Source: Pelobates cultripes
Taxonomy: Eukaryota; Chordata; Amphibia; Anura; Pelobatidae
Direction: 5' to 3'
Assembly: GCA_933207985.1 (NCBI GenBank)
Contig: OW240913.1
Span: forward strand, 97,809,265 to 97,873,264
Length of the DNA: 64,000 nt
Position numbers and translations under genes: made by a program
In this document: positions 1-11,256 of the stretch, piece after piece
Position numbering within the stretch: position 1 is the stretch's first letter
Layout: every line of letters begins with the position of its first letter
The notes under the pieces: generated by a model
Database searches by the model: none
The model's input: the letters and a program-made list of their open reading frames with translations, nothing else
Told to the model about the DNA's origin: nothing

Positions 1-65
1 AACCAGGTGCTATCACAATTGAAGATTATGCTAGCGTTAGTGTACTTATAATCTTAATTTTAGTA

Positions 66-204
66 ATGACAGGATAGGCTTCCTATTTTGCATATAACTC
101 TCTTTACTAACTCCACATAGCAGTAAAGAAAAGTGAAAACAATAACCAATCAAAATGCAATAGGAGGTATAGTATTCACAGTGATGAGGCTCCTCCCCTC
201 TTTC
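66..204 (-). repeat. DIRS-like 3' inverted terminal repeat
   Basis: Inverted match to 6467-6607, close to 140 bp with few differences (shared AATAACCAATCAAAATGCAA and GTATTCACAGTGATGAGGC). It extends outward to about position 17 by a stretch that matches the internal complementary region instead. Confidence 0.88.
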
Positions 205-246
205 GGAAGCGACATCAGAAAACTAATAAAAACTATAAAGTCAAAA

Positions 247-390
247 CGTCTTGTAACATGCACGAACAGGTGGCTCTCTCATTAACGAAACTTCATGGAA
301 TGAAGGCTGATCCAGAATATCCTGTAACATGCACCAACAGGTGACTTGTCCGATTAACAAAACCTCATGAGATGAAGGCTGATCCAAAAG
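247..390. repeat. Two-copy tandem repeat of about 71 bp in DIRS 3' region
   Basis: Copies begin near 249 and 320, each with GTAACATGCAC, AACAGGTG and ATGAAGGCTGATCCA. About 80-85% alike by eye. Confidence 0.7.
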
Positions 391-708
391 GTGTCCATCC
401 TGAGAACGAACTTTAACATCACGGATTTATACTGAAAAGAGAATGTGAAATGGGTTAGGTACTGGACTTTAAACTGGTTGCAGTAATGGTAATGACCCAA
501 CATTAAATTGCAGTAAGTGTCTCTCTATAGACTAGCATTGGTAGGCTAAGAGCAATAGGTTAATGTATAATAAACATAAACAGAACATATCCCAAATACA
601 TGAGAAGTAATCGATATAGATATAAGATTAACCCAATAGAGAGATAAATATAATTAAGTGAATCCACTCTTCCCAAGGGTGGGGAAAGGGTGGGAAAATA
701 CTCGCCTC

Positions 709-803
709 CTGTCATTACTAAAATTAAGATTATAAATACACTAACGCTAGCATAATCTTCAATTTTACCACATGATAGGAGGCTTCCTATTTTGCATTTT
801 TAA
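709..803 (-). repeat. DIRS-like internal complementary region
   Basis: 709-764 is the reverse complement of about 17-74 (outer 3' end); 771-803 is the inverse of the outer 5' end around 6580-6610. One block therefore bridges both termini, as needed for the DIRS circular intermediate model. Confidence 0.85.
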
Positions 804-1450
804 CGCTGATGCAGAAGAGACATAGCCGGACCTGAACTCCGGCGGAAGTAGAATGTCCGAAAGGTAGATTCCCACGACCAGTCTGCTGAACTGACGATAT
901 CTGCCAACGAAACGCCCACCGAGAAAGCCGAAGAGGCCGCCGCCCCGCGCACTGAGTGGGCTCCAAAATTTGTGTCCACACCCGCCAGTGATAGGATCCA
1001 TCTTATCCATCTGGCGAGTGTGGTAGTTGAAACGGGAACGTGTGCTCTAACATAGGACACTAGTAGCTGTCCCGAGGTAGAGACCCAAAGTGGGGACGTG
1101 ATCTCCATGTACCGACGCAGGGTAGAAACGACGCACAGTTGCGGTTCGGTAGCAAAGAAAGGTTAGAAAACTGACGTAGAGTCTAATTTGGTACGACGTG
1201 ATACTCGAAAGGTAACTCCCTTGGGAGAGACCGAAAGGGGGTCGATGTCAAAGGCCCATACGTCCGAAACCCGACAGAAAGAACAAGGCAAAGTAGGAGG
1301 GTCAATTTGGTTGAAAGTTGTCGGAGAGATAGCCTGTCGTTTGCCGGCCAGTCTCTCAGGAACCTTAGAACAATCTCCACGTCCCACAGGTGGGAGTATT
1401 TGGGTCCCGGAGGTCTCTGTAATTGGATACCCCTCAGGAGTCGGCATACC
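800..1450 (-). pseudogene. DIRS tyrosine recombinase (decayed)
   Basis: The C-terminal 102 residues are open: HSVRGAAASSAFSVGVSLAD holds the H-x-x-R box and the catalytic Tyr is in FRTFYFR. Upstream (about 1183-1450, other frames) LRQLSTKLTLLL and a degraded RVSDV-type motif match the usual recombinase N-terminal part, so at least one frameshift is present. In intact elements it integrates the circular cDNA. Confidence 0.75.
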
Positions 1451-2198
1451 AGTGGGTCCTATCCTACAGGGATCCCTAAGGTCGGGACATGAGCCGCCGA
1501 AATCGCGGAGCGCACGACGTTGAGTGATAGGTAGGAGCGACCCGTGGAGAAAAGATGGGAAAGAAAATTCAGGATGGCAGTTATAGGTGCAGTAAATGGA
1601 TCGAAGTTCCGTTCACTGCACCAAGAGGACCAGGAATTCCAAGCTGATAGGTAACATCATCTGGTTCCGGGTGCCCTGAAGTCCCATATGAGGTCTCTAG
1701 CTGTTGTCAGGACTTATCTTTTCGGCTCCGTTCCGGCATTTCCGCTATGCTGAACCGTCCCCGCCCCCTCTCTGACGCGGCTCTCTCAAGCTTTATAGAG
1801 AGACCGCAACAGATTCAAAATTGCTTAGTGATTTCTGGTTGTTACAGCTAAGATCTTCTCCGTTAATGCTGTGTACCGAACCTTAGACTGTTTAAATGGA
1901 TTTCTGCCTTCTCATCTCCCTCTGACCACGGACCGTTATTGGATTTACCTGCTCTCTTCCTAAATACTGGAAACTGGACTGTTAGATGTCTAACCATCCT
2001 GCAGACTCAAACTAACCTTCCTTTGGAGGACAACTCCCAACAATCATAAATATACAATTTAATACTATCTATGAATTCTTACTTGCTAATGAACTGTTAC
2101 CTACTTGCTAAAATCTGCTACTATTACAATTATTAATGCTTTATGTCTTCAACTTACAACCTGGCCACGCTGCCTTAAAGCTACAGTAACCTTATTAA

Positions 2199-3060
2199 TT
2201 AAAGGATTCTCATTTCACTCTCAATTATCAAAATAAGGAAATTTATAATCTGCAGTTGTGTTCCACATTTAAACCACTTGTGACATAACAGCTGTTTGCA
2301 AAAAGTCACTGGTTTGCCAGGCTTCCCTGAAAGAGTCCAAGCCACCAGGGCGAGACGGTCTTCGAGGATGAGGGGATGGGGGTTCCCTTTCGGGTCTGTG
2401 AGGAACATCAGGTAAGATGGTATGAGTAGTGGGTCAGTGTGGACAATGCCAGGAGGTCCGGGAACCATGGTTGGCCCTGCCATATGGGGGAGATGAGGAG
2501 TAGAGATCCGCGTTGATTCTTCAGGTATTGAATCGTCCTCGCTATCATGGCGAATGGGGGAAAGGCGTACGCTCCCTTGGTTGGCCATGGCTGGAGAAAT
2601 ATGTCCACTGCAATGCTCTCCGAGTCTGGAAGCCAGCTGAAGTAGTTATGTGTTTGTCTGTTGTTGCGTAATGCAAACAGATCTAAAGAGGCGTTGATGC
2701 AAACAGACTGAGAGGCGTTGGAAGACCTGTGGGTCCAGTCTCCAATCGCTGCTGTCCCGCCAGTGACGTGAGAACCAGTCTGCTGTCAGGTTCGTTTCTC
2801 CAGTGACGTGAGAACGAGTCTGCTGTCAGGTTTGTCTCTCCCGGGAGATATTCTGCCTTGAGGCAGATGTTGCGGGGTAGGCAGAAGTCGAAGATCTCCT
2901 TCGTTATCTCTGATAGGAGCCAGGACCAGGATGCGCCCAAGCGGTTGATGTAGCGACCGCGGAGACGTTGTCCTTCCGGAGGAGAATGCAGCAGTTCGAT
3001 CTGTCCCTCGCTAGACTGTGGATCGCGAATAAGCCCACCAGGAGTTCCAGGCAATTTATA
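2199..3060 (-). pseudogene. DIRS RNase H end and following region (decayed)
   Basis: LKAEYLPGETNLTADSFSRH at about 2800-2870 fits the end of the RNase H fold of DIRS/Ty3-type polyproteins. The next segment, YAFPPFAMIARTIQYLK and QPWFPDLLAL, is the conserved stretch between RNase H and recombinase. Reading passes between frames, so it is not functional. Confidence 0.65.
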
Positions 3061-3108
3061 TGTAGGTTGATTTCTTGAGAGGTCCAGGCGCCTCCTGTTG
3101 ACTTGCCT

Positions 3109-4107
3109 TCACCCGTTGCGCCCCAGCCCCAAAGGCTGGCGTCCGATTCCAGAACTATGTCGGGAGAGCTCCCGAAGATGGCCCGACCATTCCATGCCTA
3201 CATGCTGTCCAGCCACCATCCGAGTTCCTCCTTGACCTCTTCCGTTATCAGGATCATTTGGTCGTAGGAAGGGTTCCGGTGAAAAAAGGAGGTCTTCAGG
3301 CATTGCATCGCCCTGTAGTGGAGTGGTCCTGGGAATATGGCCTGGATGGACTCCGAGCCAATTGCGGAGTGGAATGGAACGGCAGCGAATGACTCTGCGT
3401 AGTTCCTTTTTGATGGCCGTGATCTTTGATGTCGGCTGTCGCAATGTGCTGGATTTGGAGTCTATCTCGAAGCCCAAGAACTGCACCGTCTGAGTTGGAG
3501 ATATCTCTGACTTCGGGAAGTTCACCATGAAACATTGTGACGTCAAGAAATCTATGGTAAAACATGTGTGTTGAGTCAGTCTGGACTTGTCGGAGCAAAA
3601 CAGAAGCAAGTCGTCCAGGTAAATAATGCACCGAATTCCTTGTGCTCGTAGATGTGTGACTACCGGCTTCAGTAACTTGGTGAAGCACCATGAGGTTGAG
3701 CTGAGGCTGAATGGGAGGCACGTGAAATGCCAGGGTAGGCCTTGCCACCGGAATCTGAGAAATTGGCGGCAGGAAACGTGGACGGGTACTGACAAGTACG
3801 CATCCTTGAGGTCCAGTCTTGTGAACCAGTCTCCGTCCTAGAGGAGGTCTCTCAGGAGATGTATGCCTTCCATCTTGAAGTGCCTGTACATAACATAGGC
3901 ATTGAGCCTCCTTAGGTTTATGACTGGTCGGAATTCCCCGGTTTTCTTTTTTACCAGGAAAATATTGCTGAAACCCTCCCCCTGGTCGTAAGCAGGTTCT
4001 ATTGCCCCTTTCGACTGGAGCTCTCGCAACTCGCCCTCGATGAGTTGGTGGTCCTCTGTGGAGCAGTTCATGGGGTGTGGAGGAACTGCTTGATTTGGAA
4101 AGTCCAC
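3109..4107 (-). pseudogene. DIRS reverse transcriptase with one in-frame stop
   Basis: 4107-3841 carries SNIFLVKKKTGEFRPVINLR. A TAG at 3838-3840 interrupts HLLRDLL*DGDWFTRLDLKD, then the same frame continues to 3109 with the catalytic IIYLDDLLLF and the FLGFEIDS block. Apart from the stop the RT core looks continuous. RNase H similarity should follow. Confidence 0.8.
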
Positions 4108-4112
4108 GAAGT

Positions 4113-5425
4113 CTATGACGTAGCCGTGTACCGTCTGGAGGATCCATGCGTCTGTTGAAATAGTTGTCCAGTTCTGAAAATATAGAGCAATATGACCTGC
4201 AGTTCATGAGGTAAGGGTATATGAGTCAAGTATTGACTTACCTGTGGGGAAGCGTGTTCTGCCACAGGCACGTGATCCACAACCTCTGTCGTCTCCTCTG
4301 GTTGCCTGTAGCCCACTTCTGGGTAGAATGGTTGAGGTCTTTGTGAGCGGGAGCCTGAAGGCCAGAAGCGGCTGGCTGCATGGCCCCTTCGGCGGCCAGC
4401 CGGTGCAAAAACACCCCGATTGAGGTTGCTCCTGAAGACCCGTTTCATAGAGGTCTGAGCTTTATTAAGGGACGTGAACACAATCACGTGTCTGTTCAGG
4501 TCTTTCCAAAAGGTGTCCCCAAACAGTTTGCCCTGTGCCAGTGGTCCTAATTCTTTGGTGCCCAATTGCACCAATTTTTCGTCTAAGCGGAGTAATGCTG
4601 CTTTCCTCCTCTCAGAGGCGAGTGCTCCGTTGGCATTGCCAACAAAACAAATACATCCTTGCGCCCATTCTCTAATATCGTGCGCCCATTCACGTACCAT
4701 GTTGGTATCGAACTGGTCAGCTCGTGTGAGGGCGTCATCCGTCAAATACATGATGCGGGAAAGTGGGCCGATGAAGTCCAGTAACTTGTCCTGTATGCCA
4801 TGGAATCCTCTCTCCACCCCTTTCCGGGGGTTGCGACCACCCCTAGACATAAAGGTGGTCATGACCTAGTCGAACTCCGGTGTCTGTGCCACATGGTCGG
4901 GTAGTGAAGGGCAAGGGCATTAGGAGCATTATTGGTTGTGCACCGTTTTGTCCATTGGTTTGCGTAGCCACAGGTGCATAAACTTGGTGAGGTGCTATGG
5001 GGGTGTCCAGTCCCCTGAGCATGGATATCGAATGTTTCTTGGGTCGAAAAGGCGTTGGCACGAGGGGTCCAGGATGGTTTCCCCTTCTTCCAGGGCTGGT
5101 ACAAGATAGTCCGGCAGTTGAATGTCGTCCAGGAAGGGGCCCTGTAGGAAGCCAGTACGTGAACCGTTATCTGAGCCCCAGGCATCCTCTTGAGAATCGG
5201 AATCCACGGCCTACCATGAGTCTAATATTGTCATAGAGGGTGAGTGTTCTCCCTCCTCGTCTGAGGAGTAGTGGTGTCGTGGGGTAGGGGCAGGTGAGAC
5301 CGTCTTGAGTCGTTTGGCTGGTGCCTTGCCTTTGTCAGGGTTGTCATTGCCTTTTTCGCCCTTCCAGTGGCCTTTAGTAGGCCTGGTGTCAGCTTGTGTG
5401 TGTGATTCCGAAGCCTCAGAACCAT
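4113..5425 (-). pseudogene. DIRS gag-like region
   Basis: 4862-4113 is open (249 codons) with FWKDLNRHVIVFTSLNKAQ and a basic, Arg-rich tail, typical of the DIRS first ORF. Upstream, an acidic stretch (DSDSQEDAWGSDNG, LPDYLVPALEEGETILDPS) continues in different frames around 5000 and 4860, so frameshifts separate the pieces. Assignment rests on position and composition. Confidence 0.55.
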
Positions 5426-5629
5426 AGTCCTGGTGCTGGACTTTAGCAGGTTACAACGCCGTCATAACCCTGGAGAGTGCCTTCTCCATTGATGCGGCAA
5501 TATTCTCATTAATCATAGTTTGGAAATCTGCAGGGTTTCCATAGTTTGATATTATGACCACAGTATAGTAAACTTGGCACAGGGATCAGGTTGGGCTAGG
5601 GGTTAGTCTGTATTGTAATCACTGTGTAG

Positions 5630-5800
5630 TGAAGGTACCAGCAGTACCAGTATAACCCCAGCAGGGTGTATAATAATAATAGTACCAGCAGTACTAGAAT
5701 GACAATAAATGGAACCCCAGCAGGGTATTTGTAATTCGTGCAGCAGTACCAGCAGTACCTGTTACCCCAGCAGGGTATTATTGGGATTTATGTCACTGGG
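5630..5800. repeat. Short imperfect tandem repeat in DIRS leader
   Basis: Repeated CCAGCAGGGTAT and AGTACCAGCAGTACC units, four or five times at irregular 50-70 bp spacing. The adjacent 5850-6460 holds no convincing gene; 6356-6412 has a 24-bp duplication of TTAAATAAATGTAAATAGCA. Confidence 0.55.
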
Positions 5801-6466
5801 CCTCACCCAGGTATATAGAGGATGTATCACTCACACCTCAGAAGCAGCAATAATATTAGGGGCCTCACCCCAAATGCACAGGGTAGTAAGCCCTATAGTG
5901 CCTTTAGTTACAGACTGTAGTCTTACTGACCTGGTGACCCCTGCGGTGACCCCTGCCTTGTGAAAGAGATGCCTGGTAAGGTGATGTAGAAACCGGGTAG
6001 TTGCAGAAGCCGAGCACCTAAAATGGTGGCCACGGATCTTGCAGAAAAAAATACCCATGAGCCCCGGCTAGACTGCGTGCGGGTGTGAAGCCGCGAGGTA
6101 AGGGGTGGGCGGTGGGGGTGAGCATTACCTCTGGGAAGCAGAGAATCAGACGATCCGTTGGTGGGGACCGGCATATTGGTCGGAAGAGCACAGAAAGTGT
6201 AAATCATATACAGCAGAGCCCCAGAGATGAGGGGATATAGTAAATGCAGGGACATGAATCCCTGTGGGGTAGTAACTAGTCAAAATACTTAGCAATAACC
6301 AAACCCCCCCTACAGTAATGAATACATGAAAGTAAACAGTATTAATAAGGACTGAAGAATAAATTAAATTAAATAAATGTAAATAGCATAAATTAAATAA
6401 ATGTAAATAGCAACATAAACAGTAATGGAAAGGGAAGAGCTCAAACCTGTCTGCTGATGGAGCAGT

Positions 6467-6607
6467 AAAGAAAGAGGAGGAGGAGCCTCATCACTGTGAA
6501 TACTATACCTCCTATTGCATTTTGATTGGTTATTGTTTTCACTTTTCTTTACTGCTATGTGGAGTTAATAAAGAGAGTTATTTGCAAAATAGGAAGCCTC
6601 CTGTCAC
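6467..6607 (-). repeat. DIRS-like 5' inverted terminal repeat
   Basis: Inverted partner of 66-204. The outer edge near 6607-6612 shows the GACAGGAGGCTTCC sequence that recurs in the internal complementary region. Confidence 0.88.
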
Positions 6608-6612
6608 GTGAT

Positions 6613-7149
6613 TAAATGTATTTGAGGACAAAGTTAAAGCTGCAAACATTTCTGACAGCAGCCCTTTCTCAATGCTAATGTAGGTATTTTTTTTGCCTCA
6701 ACCTCATCCTATATATAGTGATCACTATAGTGTATTCTGTATACACTGCATACTAGTTCTATACATTGTTGGGACTTCAGTGATGAGTATCTGTAGCACA
6801 AGTCTAATTTTCCTTGTTTAAACTTTGAATTTTTGTAGAAATTTTTTGCCTCTACCTCACCCTATATATAAGATAAAAGGTAAATCTACTAAACAGTGTG
6901 TTAATAGGAATGGATAACTGGAGAGAAACAATTGAGTTCAGTGTATCCCTATGAATCATATGTCATCAAGATAAAAATGGATACAAAGAATATTCAAGTA
7001 ATTAATATAAAAAGTTTACAATGTATCAGGTTATGTGTAGGCTAAGCAGATAATATATGCTATATGAACAGCCAGAAACTTTGCTTGTTTGGCTATATCT
7101 AATAGTAATTAGAGTCCACATGTGTATAATATAGCATAACAAGTCCAAA
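6613..7149. other. Intergenic, nothing coding recognised
   Basis: AT-rich. A phrase of the form TTTTTTGCCT(C/A)ACCTCA(T/C)CCTATATATA occurs twice about 155 bp apart (near 6690 and 6845), suggesting an old repeat. Confidence 0.5.
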
Positions 7150-8070
7150 ATGTCAATTAAGTGTAAGCTCTTACAGAGGCTAAGCAGATATCCCTGCGAA
7201 AGCTTGCATTAGAGGTGTTAGTTCCCTCAGTTTGCGGAGTGTGCTTGGGGCAAAGTCCTGATAAAATTGGACCTGGTGTCCTTTCATATGCAGCAGGTTA
7301 TCTATAGCCACCTTCATCAGGGCCTCCTTAACGTGAAAATAATTTAGACGTACAATGACGTCTCTGATGTCAAACGGCTTGTTTGTTATTGCTGAAGGTG
7401 CTCGGAAAGACTCTGTGAGCGTTGTCTACGAGCAACTCAGTGGGTGGTGCTTCAGGCAGTAGACTGCAAAATATTCCTCAGAGTGCTGAATTGAGCATGT
7501 CAGCCATGACTGATTCAGGTAAGCCTTGGATTCTAATGTTTCTTCGAGACCTATTGTGGAGATCTTCTTGTGCGTCTTCCAGTCTGCGCATTTGGTCTTG
7601 TAGGTCTCGGATTGCTTTATCAGGAGTGGAGGTAGTCCTCTATTATGTCTTCCATCGCAACAGTGCGCTTGGTGAGATCCTCAAGGCCCTCATTGATGGG
7701 GGTGAGGTGTTTCGATAATTCTGGGGCCATTTTAGCATATAAGCCCCTTCAGGTCCTTCCTGGTGACAGGGGATGAGTCTTGATTCGCTCATATCAAAGT
7801 CTGAGTCAGACTGCAGCAGCTCGTCAGCACGTGGCAGGCCTCTCTCTGTGCGGTTGCGGAATATCAGGCCTACAGCAGCTCCATGCTTGTATTTTCTCCT
7901 GCGGCCCATGGTGTGTGTCTGCAGGGGTCCTTGGGAGGTAGACAAGGTATCTCTGGATGGTGGTAGAACGGCAAAAGGTGCTGATATTAGCTTAAGGGTC
8001 ACCTGGGGTTGCAGAGCTCTAGCAAGATGCATCCATCTGCACCAGAAGTCAGGCACTGCACCCCACATTT
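7150..8070 (-). pseudogene. L1-like LINE 5' end and ORF1 relic
   Basis: An ATG at 7907-7909 opens MGRRRKYKHGAAVG. Downstream, in shifting frames, are NRSRRN-type and GLPES blocks, then DIRDVIVRLNYFHVKEAL (around 7300-7370) and HMKGHQVQFYQDFAPSTLRK, which is the conserved L1 ORF1p C-terminal half. ORF1p is an RNA-binding chaperone of L1. Frameshifts occur near 7740 and 7550. ORF2 is absent: the copy has its 5' end but stops near 7150, the reverse of usual LINE truncation. Confidence 0.7.
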
Positions 8071-8089
8071 GTATAATTTAATCCAAGTT

Positions 8090-9236
8090 TACTGATCTTA
8101 ATAGTAAATAGAAATTGTCCTATCTCAATATCTCCCAAAAGATCAATGGGTCATTTTTAAGTGTATTGTTTGTATATTAAATTGATTGAACTCATCAACC
8201 AAAATGTAAGAAATCAGATAAATCATAGATCATAACAGGAATTGAAATTAAGGTAACTTATTTTAAATTTCAGCATCCTGTTATAATATTCCCCTGTACT
8301 CAGCTTTGTTATGTACCCATCTGTTAGGAAACTTTACAAATATGCTAATGGCCACCAATATGCTATTAGTAATGTTGAAGTGATCACAATCCCATCAGTT
8401 CAATATTTGTTGACACTACTTTTGCTATTATGATACTAGTAAAAATGCTCTCTAAATTGTACGTTAAACACTGAAGTTTTGGTAATCATAATCCTGCCAA
8501 ACAGGAGTTATTGACACTTGGCAAATTCAGCACCTCAAAGGACCTAAAGATGACTTGAAGCATTTCTCAAACAAATAACCAATACTCTATTGAACAAACC
8601 TTTCCCTTGACTTGATGTAGTATACAAGCAATTTTAACTAAGAATAAATAAGCAATGTAAATAAAAAATATAATGTAGCAAAATTGATAACAATCAATAC
8701 ATATGTGCACAATAACTAAAACGATTTGTTTGAGGTTCTTTAAAGAAACACACCTATACTGCAATGACCACATGGAACATAGTGTAATGACAAACCTGTT
8801 GATGCAATTTTCTGTCTGTGATCTTTGTTAATTCGTGTTGTAGCTGAAAATCAAGCAAAAGCACAAGCCTTTATGTTGGTGTTAATCTTGAAATCCTGGC
8901 CCATGAAGTTCAACGTTGTGAGATCAAAAAACGAAAGCATAGATTAGGCCTGATTGTAAGACAATCATTTATTTTTACCTCCGCAATGTTATTTGCAGAA
9001 CAAAATGTTTGAGCTAATGCTATACAGTAGATACAGTAGATGTTATACAGCTTACCAACTCTATATAGTGATGTAAGGCCAAGTTATGTGAAAAATTACA
9101 TGTATAAAATACTATGTATACAAATGGCCAGTAAATGTTTCCATTTTCAGTCTATATGTCTTTTTTAAACATATTAAAATTACATTTTAGAACAGTTGAT
9201 CAGTCATTATTTATAAAGCTGTTATTAGCAAGTCAG
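8090..9236. other. Intergenic, nothing recognised
   Basis: AT-rich unique-looking sequence. No splice-linked ORF, RNA gene or repeat ends seen. Confidence 0.5.
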
Positions 9237-9629
9237 ATTAGATCTAGAGTTGAGTGAACCCGGACTGTAAAGTTCGTGTTCGTACCGAACATTAGGTTTT
9301 TTGGACCCCGGACCCGAACAAGGACATATTACTGTATGTTCGGGTTGGAGTTCGGTGTTCAGCGATTTAATGGTGCCATTTCAAAGGCTGCAGGGCAGCC
9401 AATCAACAAGCGTTTTACTCGTGTGCCCTTAGAAGCCATCACAATCATGCCTACTAATGGCATGGCTGTGATTGGCCAGTGCAGCATGTGACCCAGCCTC
9501 TATATATAAGCTGAAGTCACGTAGCGCCGCACGTACATGTGGTCTTATTAGTGTAGGGAGAGGATGCTGGCGCTGATAGGGACAACTTAGCAAAGAATTC
9601 TGCAAACTAGTACATTAGAAGGTTGTGGT

Positions 9630-10610
9630 GCACTTCATATCTGAGAGTCAAATAGAAGCTTCAAATACCACGGTTACAATGGAGTTTTAAAAAGTCAATT
9701 TCTTTTGGTGCTAAATAGTACATTAGTGGGATAGTACATTAGTGGGGTGCACTTCATATCTGAGAGTCAAATAGAATCGTCAAATACTGCTCTCACATTG
9801 CAGTTTTAAAACTTAATTTTTTTGGGGTGCTAAATAGTATTTTAGTGGGGTGCACTTCATATCTGAGAGTCAAATTGAAGCGTCTAATAGTGTGCTTACA
9901 GCGCAGTTGTAAAAATTCTAATTTTCTGGGTGCTAATCTGCGAAATAGTACATTTTGGGGCCTGTGGTGCACTTCATATCTGAGAGTCAAATCAAAGCGT
10001 CTAATAGTGTGTTTACAGCGCAGTTGTAAAAATTCTTATTTTCTGGGTGCTAATCTGCTAAATAGTACATTTTGGGGCGTGCACTTCATATCTGAGAGTC
10101 AAATAGAAGCGTCTAATAGTGTGCTTACAGTGCAGTTGTAAAAATTCGAATTTTCTTTGAGCTAATCTGCTAAATAGTACATTTTGTGGCCTGCGGTGCA
10201 GTTCATATTTAAGAGTCAAATCGAAGCGTCTAATAGTGTGCATACAGCACAGTGGTAAACATTCTTATTTTCTGGGTGTTAATCTGCAAAATAGTAAATT
10301 TTGTGGCCTGCTCTTCATATCTGAGAGTCAAATAGAAGTGTCTAATTGTGTGCTTACTGCGGAGTTGTAAACATTCTAATTGTTTTGCTAATAATCTGCA
10401 AAATAGTACATTTGCGGCCTGCGGTGCACTTCATATCTGAGAGTCAAATCGAAGCGTCAAATAGTGCGCTTACTGCGCAGTTGGAAAAAATTGAATTGTT
10501 TTGCTGCTTATCTGCTGCTTACATTGGAGTTTTAAAAAGTCAAATTTTTTTTTTTGGTGCGAAATAGTATATTTGGGGTGTTCAATTCATATCTGAGATT
10601 CAAATCGAAG
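9630..10610 (+). repeat. Subterminal tandem repeat, about 110-bp unit, ~9 copies
   Basis: Each unit has GTGCACTTCATATCTGAGAG then TCAAAT(A/C)GAAGCGTC, AGTTGTAAAAATTC, a T-run and CTAAATAGTACATTT. Units start near 9628, 9745, 9850, 9968, 10078, 10195, 10310, 10425 and 10575. The same array occurs inverted in copy 2. Confidence 0.85.
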
Positions 10611-10847
10611 GGTAACTTTGATTCGAATTTACTACATCGGTCACTTGTAATATTGTTTCACACCTACAACACTTGTTACACAGATCGATAGAAAACAGAT
10701 TGATATTTTCTAAACTAGAAACTACCAGATAACAAGTTGCTATATTTAAACCAGTTATCAATAGCTAAGAGGTACTTCAACAATATTTTAATTCTGGGGC
10801 AATAGCCTCACAAGTCAAACTGAGAGGTCAGTTTATAGGGAAAACTG

Positions 10848-11159
10848 TTGCCTGGATACAATTCTAAAACAATTTCCATGTGTCCTTTGCAGACTTTACA
10901 TGCTGGAAAAACACAGTTGCCAACTGCTGTGGCTTTCTGCAGTGTGCATACTGGCAAGGAGGGCAGGGTTGAGGAGTGGGTGGAAGATAATGTGGAGGAT
11001 GATGAGGTCCTAGACCCCACATGGAATCAAGGTCAGGCGAGTGACGTGTGCAGTTTGGAGGAAGAGACACTGGTCACACAGAGGCACCAGCACAGCATAA
11101 GAGGGAGCAGGGTGCAAAAGCGGAGCGGCCATCCCCTAGCGCTCGTCGGCATGTATTAG
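10848..11159 (+). CDS. Unknown ORF within hAT-like copy 1, conserved in copy 2
   Basis: 103 codons, open to a stop at 11157-11159. The last ~90 residues are nearly identical to the product of 52175-52447 (shared AVAFCSVHTGKEGRVEEWVE and QHSIRGSRVQK). The middle is acidic. The opposite strand is open too in both copies, so coding is uncertain. I recognise no family. Confidence 0.3.
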   Translation: MPGYNSKTISMCPLQTLHAGKTQLPTAVAFCSVHTGKEGRVEEWVEDNVEDDEVLDPTWNQGQASDVCSLEEETLVTQRHQHSIRGSRVQKRSGHPLALVGMY

Positions 11160-11212
11160 CTCGAGAATTACCAGTCATCTAAGTAATACATGTAGCGATC
11201 AAAGGATCCATA

Positions 11213-11256
11213 GAGTTGAGCGAACCCGTACTGCAAAGTTTGGGTTCGTACCAGAT
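11213..11256 (+). repeat. Internal copy of the hAT-like left end
   Basis: TAGAGTTGAGCGAACCCG at 11213 repeats the terminal sequence inside copy 1. A degraded form is at about 52080-52130 in copy 2, so the duplication predates the spread of these two copies. Confidence 0.7.

Larger units (their letters stand above)
17..6612 (-). mobile_element. DIRS-like tyrosine-recombinase retrotransposon, near full length, decayed
   Basis: Reads on the minus strand. In order it has: an inverted terminal repeat, gag-like region, reverse transcriptase with YLDD, RNase H-like tail, tyrosine recombinase, an internal complementary region and the other inverted terminal repeat. This arrangement (inverted ends plus an internal region complementary to both) is specific to DIRS elements, which insert through a circular intermediate and make no target duplication. 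Stops and frameshifts in gag and RT show that it is inactive. The outer limits are inferred from repeat matching and may be off by tens of bases; the left end lies very near the window edge. Confidence 0.88.

Noticed and set aside
765..1010. 81-codon minus-strand frame
   Set aside because: Overlaps the recombinase C-terminus in another frame; a shadow of that gene.
1188..1523. Plus-strand frame of 111 codons
   Set aside because: Antisense to the decayed tyrosine recombinase.
4474..4869. 131-codon plus-strand frame
   Set aside because: Antisense to the DIRS gag-like frame, which explains its openness; no family features.
9630..10610. Array could be mistaken for a CRISPR locus
   Set aside because: Units of ~110 bp are repeated throughout without distinct spacers, inside a eukaryotic transposable element.
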